This document shows, piece after piece, positions 44,077 through 53,683 of a stretch of DNA of 64,000 nucleotides; position 1 is the first letter of the stretch; each line of letters opens with the position of its first letter. The position numbers were made by a program, and so were the translations under genes. The stretch is from contig NZ_CP134053.1 in NCBI RefSeq assembly GCF_031583065.1, positions 4,340,001-4,404,000 of the forward strand, in the 5' to 3' direction. Source of the stretch: Streptomyces sp. CGMCC 4.7035 (GTDB lineage Bacteria; Actinomycetota; Actinomycetes; Streptomycetales; Streptomycetaceae). The notes under the pieces were generated by a model. That model saw only the letters and a list, made by a program, of their open reading frames with translations, made no database searches and had not been told where the DNA came from.

Positions 44077-46365
44077 ATGCAGACACCTGGCCGCATCCGG
44101 CTCGGGCGGGCCGCGGCGTGGCTGCGTGCGCACGATCCGGGCCTGGCCGCGACCCGCCGGGCCGCGCGGACCGCGCTGGTGATGCCCGCTCTGTTCGCGC
44201 TGTGCGGGCAGGTGGTCGGCTCGCCCGTGATGGCGACGTTCGCGGCGTTCGGCTCGTTCTCGATGCTGCTGCTGGTGGAGTTCACCGGCCCGATGGTGCA
44301 GCGGCTGCGGGCGCACCTGGGCCTCGCAGTGGCCTGGGCGGTGCTCATCTGCCTCGGCACGCTCGTGGCTCGCGAGACCTGGCTCGCGGTCACCGCCACG
44401 ATCGTGGTCGGCTTCCTGGTGCTCTTCATCGGCGTCGTCAGCTCCGTCCTCGCGGGAGCGGCGACCGCGCTGCTGCTGGCCTTCATCCTCCCGGTGACCT
44501 CCCCCGCACCGCCGGCGCAGTTGCCCGACCGGCTCGCCGGAGCGGGCCTCGCGGCGGCCGCCGCCATGCTCGCGATCTCCCTGCTGTGGCCCCGGCCCAC
44601 CGCGGACCCGCTCAGCGCACCCGCCGCCCGGGTCTGCCGCGCGGCGGCGGCGCAACTGCGTGCCGACGCGTCCCGGCTGGCCGGCGGCCCGGACGCGCCG
44701 AGCGCCCGGCGGTGCCGGGCCACCGCCGACCAGGCCGTCGCCGCGGCGGCCGACCTGCGCAGTGCCTTCGACGCCACCCCCTACCGGCCCACCGGTCTGT
44801 CCGCCGGCTCCCGCGCCCTGGTCCGCCTGGTCGACGAACTCACCTGGCTGAGCGGCATCGTGGCCGACAGCGCACCCCCGCACGGCGGCCGTCCGGCCTG
44901 CGACCCCCAGGCCCACACCGTCCGCCGGGCCGCCGCCGCTGTCCTGGACCGGGCGGCCGAGCAGCTCGACGCTCCGTGCGGCACGCCCGACGCGCTCCGC
45001 GCCGCCTCGGCGGACCTGCGCACGGCCATGGCCGGCATGGAGCACAGCGCCACCACCCGACTGCCCGTGCACCGGCCGAGACCCACCACCGAGTCGGAGG
45101 TCCGTGCCTTCCTCGGCACGCTGGACCTCTCGTTCCGGGCCCAGGAGCTGGGCTTCGCGACGCTCCGGATCGCCGGCGACGTGGACCTGTCCTCGGCCGC
45201 CGAACGGCGCAGCTGGCGGGAGCGGCTGCTCGGCCACGAACCCGGCGCCCTGACCACACCGCTGGCTGCGGCCCGCGAGCGGGCGGTCGCCCATCTGCAA
45301 CCGAACTCGGTGTGGCTGCACAACAGCCTCCGGGGAGCGGTCGGACTCGGCATCGCGGTCGCCCTGGTGGACCTGACGAGCATTCAGCATTCGTTCTGGG
45401 TGCTGCTGGGAACCCTCTCGGTGCTGCGCTCGAACGCGCTCAGCACCGGACAGAAGGCGATGCGCGCCCTGGGCGGCACGATCGCGGGCTCGCTCCTCGG
45501 GGCCGGTCTGCTGGAGCTCGTCGGCCCCCACGGCACCCTGCTGTGGTTCCTGCTGCCCCTCGCGGTGCTGTTCGCCGGCGTCGCCCCCGCCGCCGTCTCG
45601 TTTGCCGCCGGCCAGGCGGCCTTCACCCTCACCCTCGTCATCCTGTTCAACATCGGCCACGACCCCAACTGGCACATCGCGCTGCTGCGGCTCCAGGACA
45701 TCGCCATCGGCTGCGCGGTGAGCGTGCTGGTGGGCCTGTTCTTCTGGCCGCGCGGGGCCGCGGCCGCCGTCGACCAGGCCCTCGCCGAGGCGTACACGGA
45801 CGGCGCCCGGTATCTGGCCGGCGCGGTGGAGTACGCCGTCGGCCGCTGCGGCACCGGCCCCGCACCGGCCGAGGCCCCCGAGGAGGACGGCCGTCAGGCG
45901 GCGGCCGCCGCCCGAAGACTGGACGACGCCTTCCGCAGCTACCTCGCCGAACACGGCCCGAAGCCCGTGCCGCTGGCCGACATGACCACCCTGGTCACCG
46001 GTGTCGTCGGACTACGCCTCGCCGCCGACGCGGTGCTGGGGCTGTGGCGACACGACGGCGAACAGCACAGCGGAACGGATCACGCCGCGGCCCGCCTCGT
46101 ACTGCTGGGCTCCGCCGGCCGGGTGTCCGGCTGGTACCGGGAGCTGGCCGCCGGCCTGGACCGGCACACCTCGGTCCCGGACCCGCTGCCGCGCAACCCC
46201 GCGGTCGAGGCACGCCTGGTCGAGTCCCTCCGCCGCGACTTGTGCGACGCACAGGCGCAGGCCACGGCCGTGCGCATCATCTGGACGGCCGACTACCTCG
46301 GCGCCGCCCGCCGCCTCCAGCCCGCCCTGGCAGCAGCCGCGACGCGGCCGGGCGGCGCGTCCTGA
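44077..46365 (+). CDS. FUSC-family integral membrane protein
   Basis: 762 residues from ATG 44077, with AGGAGG upstream; an earlier ATG at 43891 would make a proline/glycine-rich extension over the tandem duplication. Two blocks of membrane spans (about 25-170 and 425-560) alternate with cytoplasmic helical regions, the layout of aromatic-acid exporters such as AaeB/YccS. MATFAAFGSFSMLLLVEF and HSFWVLLGTLSVLRSNALSTGQ are core FUSC segments. Likely efflux of an aromatic or hydroxylated acid. Confidence 0.88.
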   Translation: MQTPGRIRLGRAAAWLRAHDPGLAATRRAARTALVMPALFALCGQVVGSPVMATFAAFGSFSMLLLVEFTGPMVQRLRAHLGLAVAWAVLICLGTLVARETWLAVTATIVVGFLVLFIGVVSSVLAGAATALLLAFILPVTSPAPPAQLPDRLAGAGLAAAAAMLAISLLWPRPTADPLSAPAARVCRAAAAQLRADASRLAGGPDAPSARRCRATADQAVAAAADLRSAFDATPYRPTGLSAGSRALVRLVDELTWLSGIVADSAPPHGGRPACDPQAHTVRRAAAAVLDRAAEQLDAPCGTPDALRAASADLRTAMAGMEHSATTRLPVHRPRPTTESEVRAFLGTLDLSFRAQELGFATLRIAGDVDLSSAAERRSWRERLLGHEPGALTTPLAAARERAVAHLQPNSVWLHNSLRGAVGLGIAVALVDLTSIQHSFWVLLGTLSVLRSNALSTGQKAMRALGGTIAGSLLGAGLLELVGPHGTLLWFLLPLAVLFAGVAPAAVSFAAGQAAFTLTLVILFNIGHDPNWHIALLRLQDIAIGCAVSVLVGLFFWPRGAAAAVDQALAEAYTDGARYLAGAVEYAVGRCGTGPAPAEAPEEDGRQAAAAARRLDDAFRSYLAEHGPKPVPLADMTTLVTGVVGLRLAADAVLGLWRHDGEQHSGTDHAAARLVLLGSAGRVSGWYRELAAGLDRHTSVPDPLPRNPAVEARLVESLRRDLCDAQAQATAVRIIWTADYLGAARRLQPALAAAATRPGGAS

Positions 46366-46489
46366 GAGCGCGACGGTGTTCGCCGTGCCGGGGCGGCACA
46401 GCCACACAAGACACGTCGGGCCCTGCGGAGCTGTGCGCCCTGTAGGGCAGGTGCGGGGGTCCACGTCCGGGTCGAAGCGGGTCGGAGCG

Positions 46490-48004
46490 TCACGGGCGTT
46501 TCCGTGGCTGGAGCCAGCCGAAGGACCGCTCGACGGCTCGCTGCCAGCATGCGTACTCCCACTCCCTCCGTTCGGGGTCCATGTCGGGCAGCCACTGGGC
46601 GGCCCGGTGCCAGTTGCCGCGCAGGACCTCCAGGTCCGGCCAGTAGCCGGCCGCGAGGCCGGCGGCGTAGGCCGCGCCGAGCGAGACCGTCTCGGCGACC
46701 AGCGGCCGCACGACGGGCACGTCCAGCACGTCGGCCAGGAACTGCATGAGCAGGTTGTTGGACGTCATGCCCCCGTCCACCTTGAGCTGCTTCAGCGCGA
46801 GCGCGGAGTCGGCGTTGATGGCGTCGACGACTTCCCGCGTCTGCCAGCCCGTGGCCTCCAGGACGGCTCGGGCCAGGTGGCCCTTGGTGATGTACGAGGT
46901 GAGGCCGACGATCACACCGCGGGCGTCGCTGCGCCAGTGGGGTGCGAACAGACCGGAGAAAGCGGGGACGATGTAGCAGCCGCCGTTGTCCTCGACGGTG
47001 CGCGCCAGGGTCTCGATCTCGGCTGCGCTGTTGATCAGGCCCAGACGGTCGCGGAACCACTGGACCAGTGAGCCGGTGACGGCGATCGGGCCTTCCAGCG
47101 CGTAGACCGTGGGCTGGTTCGCGATCTTGTACGCGACGGTGGTGAGGAGCCCGTGCCGGGACCGCACGATGTCCGTACCGGTGTTCATCACCAAAAAGCT
47201 GCCGGTCCCGTAGGTGCACTTCGCCTCGCCGGGCGAGAAGCAGGTCTGTCCGAACAGGGCCGCCTGCTGGTCGCCGAGGGCGGCCGTGATGCGGACGCCC
47301 GGGAGCACCGAGCGGGCCTCGCCGTAGTCCTCGGCCGAGGGCCGGATCTCCGGCAGCATCGGGCGCGGCACCCCGAAGAACTCCATCAGCTCTTCGTCCC
47401 AGGTCAGCGTCTGGAGGTTGATGAGCATGGTGCGGCTGGCGTTGGTGGCGTCGGTGATGTGCAGGCCGCCGTCCGGTCCGCCGGTGAGGTTCCAGACCAG
47501 CCAGCTCTCCATCGTGCCGAACAGCACCTCGCCGTCCTGGGCGCGCTGCTCCAGCCCGTCGACGTGGTCGAACAGCCAACGGATCCGGGGCGCGGAGAAG
47601 TAGGTCGAGGGGGGAAGACAGCAGCGATCGAGGAAGAACTCGTCACCGGGTTGTTTTCTCAGGTCCTCGACGAGCGGACCGGTGCGGGTGTCCTGCCAGA
47701 CGATCGCCCTGCCCAGCGGGACGCCCGTCTGCCGGTCCCAGAGCACCGTCGTCTCCCGCTGGTTGGCGATCCCGATGGCGGCGATCTGTCCGGAGTCGAT
47801 ACCGACGTTGGACACCGCCTCGGGCACGATGCGCTGGAGATTACGCCAGATCTCCAGCGCATCGTGCTCGACCCAGCCGGGGCGGGGAAAGTGCTGCTGG
47901 TGCTCCCGCTGGACGACGGACACCAGTCGCCCGCGGTGGTCGAACAGGATGCATCGCGTGGAGGTGGTGCCCTGGTCGATGGACATCACATACCGTTCAA
48001 CCAT
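46490..48004 (-). CDS. glpK: Glycerol kinase
   Basis: 504 residues. FGGY kinase signature throughout: [52 protein letters not shown] and [21 protein letters not shown]. It phosphorylates glycerol to glycerol 3-phosphate with ATP. It follows gylR by 41 bases. In the familiar Streptomyces gyl operon a glycerol facilitator precedes the kinase and a dehydrogenase follows; both are missing here. Confidence 0.95.
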   Translation of the reverse strand: MVERYVMSIDQGTTSTRCILFDHRGRLVSVVQREHQQHFPRPGWVEHDALEIWRNLQRIVPEAVSNVGIDSGQIAAIGIANQRETTVLWDRQTGVPLGRAIVWQDTRTGPLVEDLRKQPGDEFFLDRCCLPPSTYFSAPRIRWLFDHVDGLEQRAQDGEVLFGTMESWLVWNLTGGPDGGLHITDATNASRTMLINLQTLTWDEELMEFFGVPRPMLPEIRPSAEDYGEARSVLPGVRITAALGDQQAALFGQTCFSPGEAKCTYGTGSFLVMNTGTDIVRSRHGLLTTVAYKIANQPTVYALEGPIAVTGSLVQWFRDRLGLINSAAEIETLARTVEDNGGCYIVPAFSGLFAPHWRSDARGVIVGLTSYITKGHLARAVLEATGWQTREVVDAINADSALALKQLKVDGGMTSNNLLMQFLADVLDVPVVRPLVAETVSLGAAYAAGLAAGYWPDLEVLRGNWHRAAQWLPDMDPERREWEYACWQRAVERSFGWLQPRKRP

Positions 48005-48045
48005 GATCAGGTCTGCCTTCCGATACGTCGCGGAGGCGCTGGGAC

Positions 48046-48813
48046 CTACCAGCGGGCCGCGCCCAGGTCTCTGGAAATCGCCCGTGCGGCCTCCCGGAGC
48101 AGGGTGATCAGGGCCGGTTGGGGCCGGCCTTTGCTGTCGCAGATCCGCTCGACCGGGCCGGATACGCCGATCGCACCCACCACCAGGCCGCCGTGTCCCC
48201 GGATCGGCGCGGCGACTCCGGCCTCGCCCATGGTCATTTCCTGCACCTCGGCACCCCAGCCGAGCTCCCGGATCTCGACGAGCGCCCGGTTGAGGTCGTC
48301 CGGGAGGACCACGGTGTGCCGGGTGTAGCTCTCCAGTCCGGCCTCCAGCAACGGCTCGACGGGTTCGGCCCCGAAGGCCAGCAGGACCTTGCCGAGCGAG
48401 GAGGCGTGCAGCGGCAGCAGCGCTCCCACGTCCAGGGTCTGGAGCGTGTCGTCCGGGCGGAAGACGTGGTGGACGACGAGCACCTTGCCTTCCAGGGGCG
48501 TGCCCAGGCGGACGGCCTCCCCGCTGCGGGCGGCCAGGGCGTCAGCCCAGTTGATGGAGCGCGACCGCAGCTCATTGACGTCGAGGTAGCTGGTGCCGAG
48601 GTGCAGCAGGGCCGCCCCGAGCTGGTACTTCCCGGTGGTCGGGTCCTGCTCCACGAAGTCCACGTGTTGCAGGGTGCGCAGAATGCCGTGGGCTGTGCCC
48701 TTGGCCAGCCCCAGCGACGACGCCACCTCGCCGAGGCCCAGCCGACGGGGACCGCCGGCGAGCAAACGCAAGATCGCCGCCGCCCGTTCTATCGACTGGA
48801 CTGGGCCGGCCAT
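48046..48813 (-). CDS. gylR: IclR-family glycerol operon repressor (GylR-like)
   Basis: 255 residues. N-terminal winged helix ([43 protein letters not shown]) and a GAF-like IclR effector domain to the end. It closely resembles GylR, which represses glycerol catabolism in Streptomyces until glycerol 3-phosphate appears. A CGGT-N7-ACCG element at 48859-48873 just upstream is a possible autoregulatory site. Confidence 0.88.
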   Translation of the reverse strand: MAGPVQSIERAAAILRLLAGGPRRLGLGEVASSLGLAKGTAHGILRTLQHVDFVEQDPTTGKYQLGAALLHLGTSYLDVNELRSRSINWADALAARSGEAVRLGTPLEGKVLVVHHVFRPDDTLQTLDVGALLPLHASSLGKVLLAFGAEPVEPLLEAGLESYTRHTVVLPDDLNRALVEIRELGWGAEVQEMTMGEAGVAAPIRGHGGLVVGAIGVSGPVERICDSKGRPQPALITLLREAARAISRDLGAARW

Positions 48814-48960
48814 GATGCGATCCTAGTTCCGAATCCGCCTCGCTTCAGGACTTGCGTTCGGTAATGCCGACCGATGTTCATTGACCGGCCGCCTTTCCGT
48901 CTCTAACGTGCGATATCGCCCGGCTTCCGGCCGGCAGAGCCGTCTGGAGGAGGAGGGCAC

Positions 48961-49389
48961 ATGACACTCGCGCAGCTCAACGCCGCGCCTCGCGGGGAAG
49001 TCGAGTACGTCTTTCCGCTGCCGCACGCCCCCAAGGCGGTCCCTGCCGTACGCCGACGCGTGGACGCGGTGCTGACCGGCTGGGACCTTTGCCCGGACGG
49101 CGCCCAGGACGTGCTTCTGGTGGTCTCGGAACTGATCACCAATGCGATCGTGCATGCCCTGCCTCCGGCGACGCTACGGCTGTCGCGGAGCCGGGTGGAC
49201 GGGCGCAGGGCCGTGCACGTCGAAGTGACCGACACGGGGCCCGCGACTGCGGCCGGGCTGTCGAATGCGGAGGCCGACCCGGACGAGCACGGCCGGGGCC
49301 TCAACATCGTCACCATGCTGTCGGCCCGGTGCGGCGTACACGTGTACTCCGGCGGGACCAGCCGGTGGGCCGAGGTGCTCGTGGGATGA
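48961..49389 (+). CDS. Anti-sigma-type GHKL ATPase
   Basis: 142 residues. HATPase_c core: N-box VSELITNAIVHA (about 57-68), G1 DTGPAT and G2 EHGRGL. This is the stand-alone Streptomyces ATP-binding family related to SpoIIAB/RsbW anti-sigma kinases; dozens occur per genome and few have known partners. It diverges from gylR; no sigma factor or STAS gene adjoins. Confidence 0.88.
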   Translation: MTLAQLNAAPRGEVEYVFPLPHAPKAVPAVRRRVDAVLTGWDLCPDGAQDVLLVVSELITNAIVHALPPATLRLSRSRVDGRRAVHVEVTDTGPATAAGLSNAEADPDEHGRGLNIVTMLSARCGVHVYSGGTSRWAEVLVG

Positions 49390-49505
49390 GATGTGCGGCC
49401 CGGCGACCCACCTCCCCTATGCCGTACCTACGTCGTCGGCGGGGCAGGTAGCCACGGGACACACGGTGTCGGACCTTGGGAAGGGACACCCCTGGACGCC
49501 GTGCG

Positions 49506-52415
49506 TCATGAGCGTGGACGGGGAAGGGTCTCCAGGGCGCCGGCGAGGCCGGCGGCGTCGGTGCCGATCTTTCGGTAGACGGCGCAGAGCAGTTGCCTCA
49601 CGCCCTGCTCCGTCAGATGCAGTTCCTTCGCGACCACCGCCTCCGGGTGGCCCTGTGCCGACATCTCGGCTGCCCTGCGCTCAGGAGCGGTGAGCGTGTC
49701 CGTCTGCGTGTAGCGCAGGGGCAGCGGCCGCAGACCCGCCGCGGAGAGTTCTTCCCTGGCCTGGGTCGCCAGGGCCTCCGCGCCGCAGTGGACGGCGCCT
49801 TCGAGCCCCCGGTAGAGCCGGTCGGCGGCCTCCTGGAGCCGGCCGTTGCGGAACAGCGCCGCGCCGTGGCCGACCAGGGCCCGCGCCAGGTCGTACGAGG
49901 CCGGTGAGCGTTCCAGGTGCCCGACGGCTTCCGCGTGCAGGTCGAGCGCGGCCGGTCCGCCGGTCACCTCCGCCTCGGTGTGCAGCGCCCGGCCGATCGC
50001 GGAGGCCGCGCCGAAGTCCCGTGCCCGCTTGACGGCGTCCTGTGCCAGGCGGATCGCCCGATCGGGTGCGGTGGGGGCGACGGCGCACGCCAGGTCCAGC
50101 CGCCAGCGGCACCACGCCGGATTGCGCCAGGCCCGCGAGTCCAGCCACTTCCCGACGGCGGACAGCAGGCGCTCCGCCTCCTCGTGTCGCCCCTCGGCCA
50201 GGAGCAGTTCGGCGTACACCGTCCGGGGATCGGGGTAGACGACGGCGTTCGGGACGATTTCGCCGTAGCGGTAGGAGTCGGCGAGCCGGCGTGCGGCCGC
50301 GGTCCGGCCACGGGCCAGCAGGGTCTGGATGAGGATGCCGATGGCGAACCACTGGGCGGGCACCGCCTCCTCCACCCGGTCGGCGATGCGCAGGCCCTCG
50401 CGCACCAGTTCCTCCGCCTCGGCCAGGCAGCCACGGCGGAGGCGGATGTAGCCGAAGAGGGTCTGGCCCAAGGCCAGGTGGGAGCCGCGCCAGCCCTTCG
50501 CCTCGCACTCCGCGATGCCCCGGGTGAACAGCTCTTCGGCCCGGCGTGGCTGGTCGCAGTACATGAAGGTCAGGGCGACCGAGACCGGTACCTCGAAGCC
50601 CCGGTTCTCGTCGGTCCAGCTCAGCCCGCCGCGCAGGGCCTCCTCGGCGTAGTGCAGGACGGTCTTGCGCGACTCGCCGCGCAGCAGGGCGTCCCAGGCC
50701 CTCAGCCCGAGAATGTAGCGCTCCTCAAGACCGCGGCCGGTCAGTCGCTCGGCCAGCCGTGCCAGCCTGCGCGATCGGGCCGGTGAGTCGGGCTCGTCGG
50801 TGCGGCAGGAGCTCCACTGGAAGTGGTCGGCCTGCAGGCGCAGTCGCGTACGGGCGTTGATGGCCCCTCGCGCCTCGTTCTCGGCCACCGCGGCGGCCTC
50901 CGCCACTCGGTCGGTGTGGGCCAGCGCCTGGGTCAGCCGGTAGACGATGCGGGCGCGCAGCTCATGATCGGTCACGGGTTCCGCCAGCGCCGCACGCAGG
51001 TAGCCGACGGTCGCCGTGGGCTCGATCAGAAAGGTCGAGCCCGCGAGTTCGTGGAGCAGTGCGGTGCGCTCGTCCTGAGCGGGTGGCTCCCGCAGCGCCC
51101 GGGTCAGCACCCGCCGAGCGGCCTCCGGAGCCCCGGCCCGAAGGTACTCATGGGCGGCCTCCCGCAGGCATGCGACGGCCTCGGCGTTGCCCTCGCAGGG
51201 AACCTCCAGCAGGTGTCGGGCGGCCGCGGTGGCCCCGAGTCCCGCCGCGCGGACCGCCTCCGCGGCCGCGTTGTGCAGCCCGACCCGCAGAGCCGAGGGA
51301 ATGGCCCGGTAGACGGCTGTGGCGATGAGGGGATGAACGAACTCGAGGTCGCCGCCGGGCCCTTGGCCCGCGGCCAGGATCCGGACGGCGCGCAACTTCT
51401 CGGCAGCCTCTGCGGCCTGCTCCCTGCCGACCACCGCGATGGTGGCCGCGAGTTCCGGTGAGATGGACGTGCCGAGTACGGCGGCGGCCCAGGCGAAGCG
51501 GACGGTGGGCGCGCCGAGCCGCTGCAGGCACTCGATCAGTCCGGGACCCTTGACCGCCGAAGCGAGGTCCCGCAGCACGGGCAACTCGTCCCGGGTGCCC
51601 GTGACTTGCCGTTCCCCGAGCCGGATGGCGAGCTCGACCGTCTCAAAGGGGCTTCCGCCGGTGATCGCCCAGCATTCGCCGCAGAACTCGTCCTCGGCTC
51701 CCTCACCCACTTCGTCGCGCACGATCCGCGCCACGCCGTCGGCGGTGAGCGGCGCCAAGGCGTAGGGACGGTTTCCGTGGCGTTCGGCGAGCGAGCCGAA
51801 CGCGCCCGCCCCGGGCGGCAGTTCGTCGGGCCGGTAGGCGACGACGATCAGCAGCGGAAGGTCCGCGGCGCGTGGCGCGAAGGACGCCAGCCAGCTCAGC
51901 GACTCCTCGTCGGCCCAGTGCATGTCGTCCAGGAGCAGGACTACGGGTGCCCTCATCACCGTCAGGCGGGTCATGACCCAGTCCAGGCCGTCGCGCACCC
52001 CCGTCGGATCCGGCACCCGGGCGGTGCCCTCCGCCTCGAGCCCGAGCGCGGCGGCGACGATGTCGTACCAACTCCCCAGTGCCTCCCTGCGATCCGGCTC
52101 GTCCATCGACGCCAGGACCGGTTGCACGAGCTGGCGCACCACGCGGAACGCCAGGCCCTGCTCGTTCTCGCCGCCCTTGGCCGAAAGCACCGTGCATCCT
52201 AGTGCGGCGGCGCGGGCGCGCACATGGGTGAGCAGGGTCGTCTTGCCCAGTCCGGCCGAACCGGTGAAGGCGAGCAGTCCACCCTGTCGCGCTCGCCCGA
52301 CGCCGTCGGCGTCGGCGCGGAGGTCCGACAACGCGCGGCCGACCGCGTGGAGTTCCCGATGGCGCTCGAGCAACGTCGGATGCCCGGTGATCGGTTGCCG
52401 TGGTCCGCCCGCCAT
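49506..52415 (-). CDS. LuxR-family LAL regulator, divergent HTH
   Basis: 969 residues. AAA domain with Walker A GSAGLGKTT (52-60) and Walker B VVLLLDDMHWADE; long helical middle part; C-terminal HTH LTAPERRAAEMSAQGHPEAVVAKELHLTEQGVRQLLCAVYRKIG. The recognition helix reads GVRQLLCAVYRKIG, not the usual TVexHLxxVYRKLG. It lies 260 bases from the terpene synthase/P450 pair and on the same strand, so a role in controlling that pair is plausible. Confidence 0.92.
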   Translation of the reverse strand: MAGGPRQPITGHPTLLERHRELHAVGRALSDLRADADGVGRARQGGLLAFTGSAGLGKTTLLTHVRARAAALGCTVLSAKGGENEQGLAFRVVRQLVQPVLASMDEPDRREALGSWYDIVAAALGLEAEGTARVPDPTGVRDGLDWVMTRLTVMRAPVVLLLDDMHWADEESLSWLASFAPRAADLPLLIVVAYRPDELPPGAGAFGSLAERHGNRPYALAPLTADGVARIVRDEVGEGAEDEFCGECWAITGGSPFETVELAIRLGERQVTGTRDELPVLRDLASAVKGPGLIECLQRLGAPTVRFAWAAAVLGTSISPELAATIAVVGREQAAEAAEKLRAVRILAAGQGPGGDLEFVHPLIATAVYRAIPSALRVGLHNAAAEAVRAAGLGATAAARHLLEVPCEGNAEAVACLREAAHEYLRAGAPEAARRVLTRALREPPAQDERTALLHELAGSTFLIEPTATVGYLRAALAEPVTDHELRARIVYRLTQALAHTDRVAEAAAVAENEARGAINARTRLRLQADHFQWSSCRTDEPDSPARSRRLARLAERLTGRGLEERYILGLRAWDALLRGESRKTVLHYAEEALRGGLSWTDENRGFEVPVSVALTFMYCDQPRRAEELFTRGIAECEAKGWRGSHLALGQTLFGYIRLRRGCLAEAEELVREGLRIADRVEEAVPAQWFAIGILIQTLLARGRTAAARRLADSYRYGEIVPNAVVYPDPRTVYAELLLAEGRHEEAERLLSAVGKWLDSRAWRNPAWCRWRLDLACAVAPTAPDRAIRLAQDAVKRARDFGAASAIGRALHTEAEVTGGPAALDLHAEAVGHLERSPASYDLARALVGHGAALFRNGRLQEAADRLYRGLEGAVHCGAEALATQAREELSAAGLRPLPLRYTQTDTLTAPERRAAEMSAQGHPEAVVAKELHLTEQGVRQLLCAVYRKIGTDAAGLAGALETLPRPRS

Positions 52416-52573
52416 GTGCCCCTGCCGCTTCCTGCCGTCAGCTCCTGGAAGACAGCGTTGAGCGTACGCCTCCGTGGTGGCTCAGCAGAGGCTTTAAGAC
52501 GTCAGCACCTATGGAAAGAGTGAATCGCCGACGCCGCCGGTTTGCCCGTCCTCACCCCGGGTAACGCGGCTGA

Positions 52574-52597
52574 GCCGGGCTCCTTTCGGAGCCCGGC
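52574..52597 (-). terminator. Hairpin terminator after the terpene operon
   Basis: GCCGGGCTCC and GGAGCCCGGC with a 4-base loop, about 80 bases past the terpene synthase stop. Between the two lie three near-copies of CCGACCGGTACGGGCGT (52626-52692). Confidence 0.7.
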
Positions 52598-52675
52598 AGG
52601 TGGGCCCACAGGGTCCGGCGTCATCGACCGACCAGTACGGGCGTACGGGCCTCACGCGCCGACCGGTACGGGCGT

Positions 52676-53683
52676 TTACGGGCCGACCGGTAGGGCGGCC
52701 GTGTCCGCGTAGCGTGGCACCTCGCGCGACCAGTAGTAGCAACCACGGATCCAGTCGGCCATGCCTTCCACGTAGCCCATGCCGACGGGGCTCAGTTCCG
52801 GCTTGATCTCCCGGTGGAGCCGCTCGAACTCATGGATGGTGTCGTTGATCCGCCTTGTCGCCAGTACGACGGCCTCCGGCAGGGAGCAGCCGTACTCATG
52901 ACGGTAGGCAAGGGCCAGATTGATCACTCCGCCCGCCCGTTGCTCCTTCACCGCGGAGAAGAGGTCCGGAATCCACACCGCCGCATCGGCCGACAGTCGC
53001 CGCAGGTGCCGCACGGCGGGGTGGGAGAGCTCGTCGAGGGCCAGTTCACCGGGCTGTGCTGCCTCGCACAGCGGGTAGAAGGGCTCGACGCCCGCGGTGA
53101 GCGACCGAATCGAACCGCACAGCCCGATCCGTACGCGGAGAGGGTCGGTCTGGGCCACCGCCTCGTACAACAGGCCGTGCACGTACTCGCGGCTGTGCCA
53201 TGCCCATCGCGCGGCCTGTGCGGGGGTGCAGTGCTCCCTGACCTGCCGGTGAAGATCGGCCAGGGCGGCGCCGAGAGGAGTCATGGGCGGCCGGCCGTCG
53301 CGCAGGATGCCGACGCTCTCGCAGAGCATCGGCAGCAGCCGGCTCGGCCACCGTCGGCCGATCTCTTCCGCGCGGTCGTCGAAGACGAACTGGTAGGCGA
53401 TCTGATTGGCCACGATCTGGAGCATGTCGGCGTTCATCGTGGGGCTGTTGTAAGAGGCGAGCTGGGCGGGGCGGGTGTAGCCGATCATCGCCCCCACGTC
53501 GGGGTCATCGGTGAGCCCGTATTTGCGTAACCAATTCTCGACACCGGCCATGGCCTCGGGTTCATGCGGATTACTGAGGAACGGAAAGGGCATGTAGAGC
53601 TCGGCCTCGATCAGCTCCTTCAGGCTTCCGGCCGAAATTCCACCGCGCGATGCGGGCACGCTGCCTTCATGCGTCGTCGGCAC
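52676..53683 (-). CDS. Class I terpene synthase, atypical NSE motif
   Basis: 335 residues from GTG 53683 with GGGAAGG 9 bases upstream. Terpene cyclase fold: Asp-rich motif FDDRAEE (DDxxE, about 102-107), pyrophosphate sensor Arg at about 193 in CGSIRSL, then PDLFSAVKE at 239-247 where the Mg-binding NSE triad normally reads NDLFSxxKE, and a C-terminal RY pair (VPRY). Asn is replaced by Pro239; Ser243 and Glu247 remain. It overlaps the P450 gene by 17 bases, so the two are translated together. The product (probably a sesqui- or diterpene) cannot be predicted. Confidence 0.9.
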   Translation of the reverse strand: MPTTHEGSVPASRGGISAGSLKELIEAELYMPFPFLSNPHEPEAMAGVENWLRKYGLTDDPDVGAMIGYTRPAQLASYNSPTMNADMLQIVANQIAYQFVFDDRAEEIGRRWPSRLLPMLCESVGILRDGRPPMTPLGAALADLHRQVREHCTPAQAARWAWHSREYVHGLLYEAVAQTDPLRVRIGLCGSIRSLTAGVEPFYPLCEAAQPGELALDELSHPAVRHLRRLSADAAVWIPDLFSAVKEQRAGGVINLALAYRHEYGCSLPEAVVLATRRINDTIHEFERLHREIKPELSPVGMGYVEGMADWIRGCYYWSREVPRYADTAALPVGP

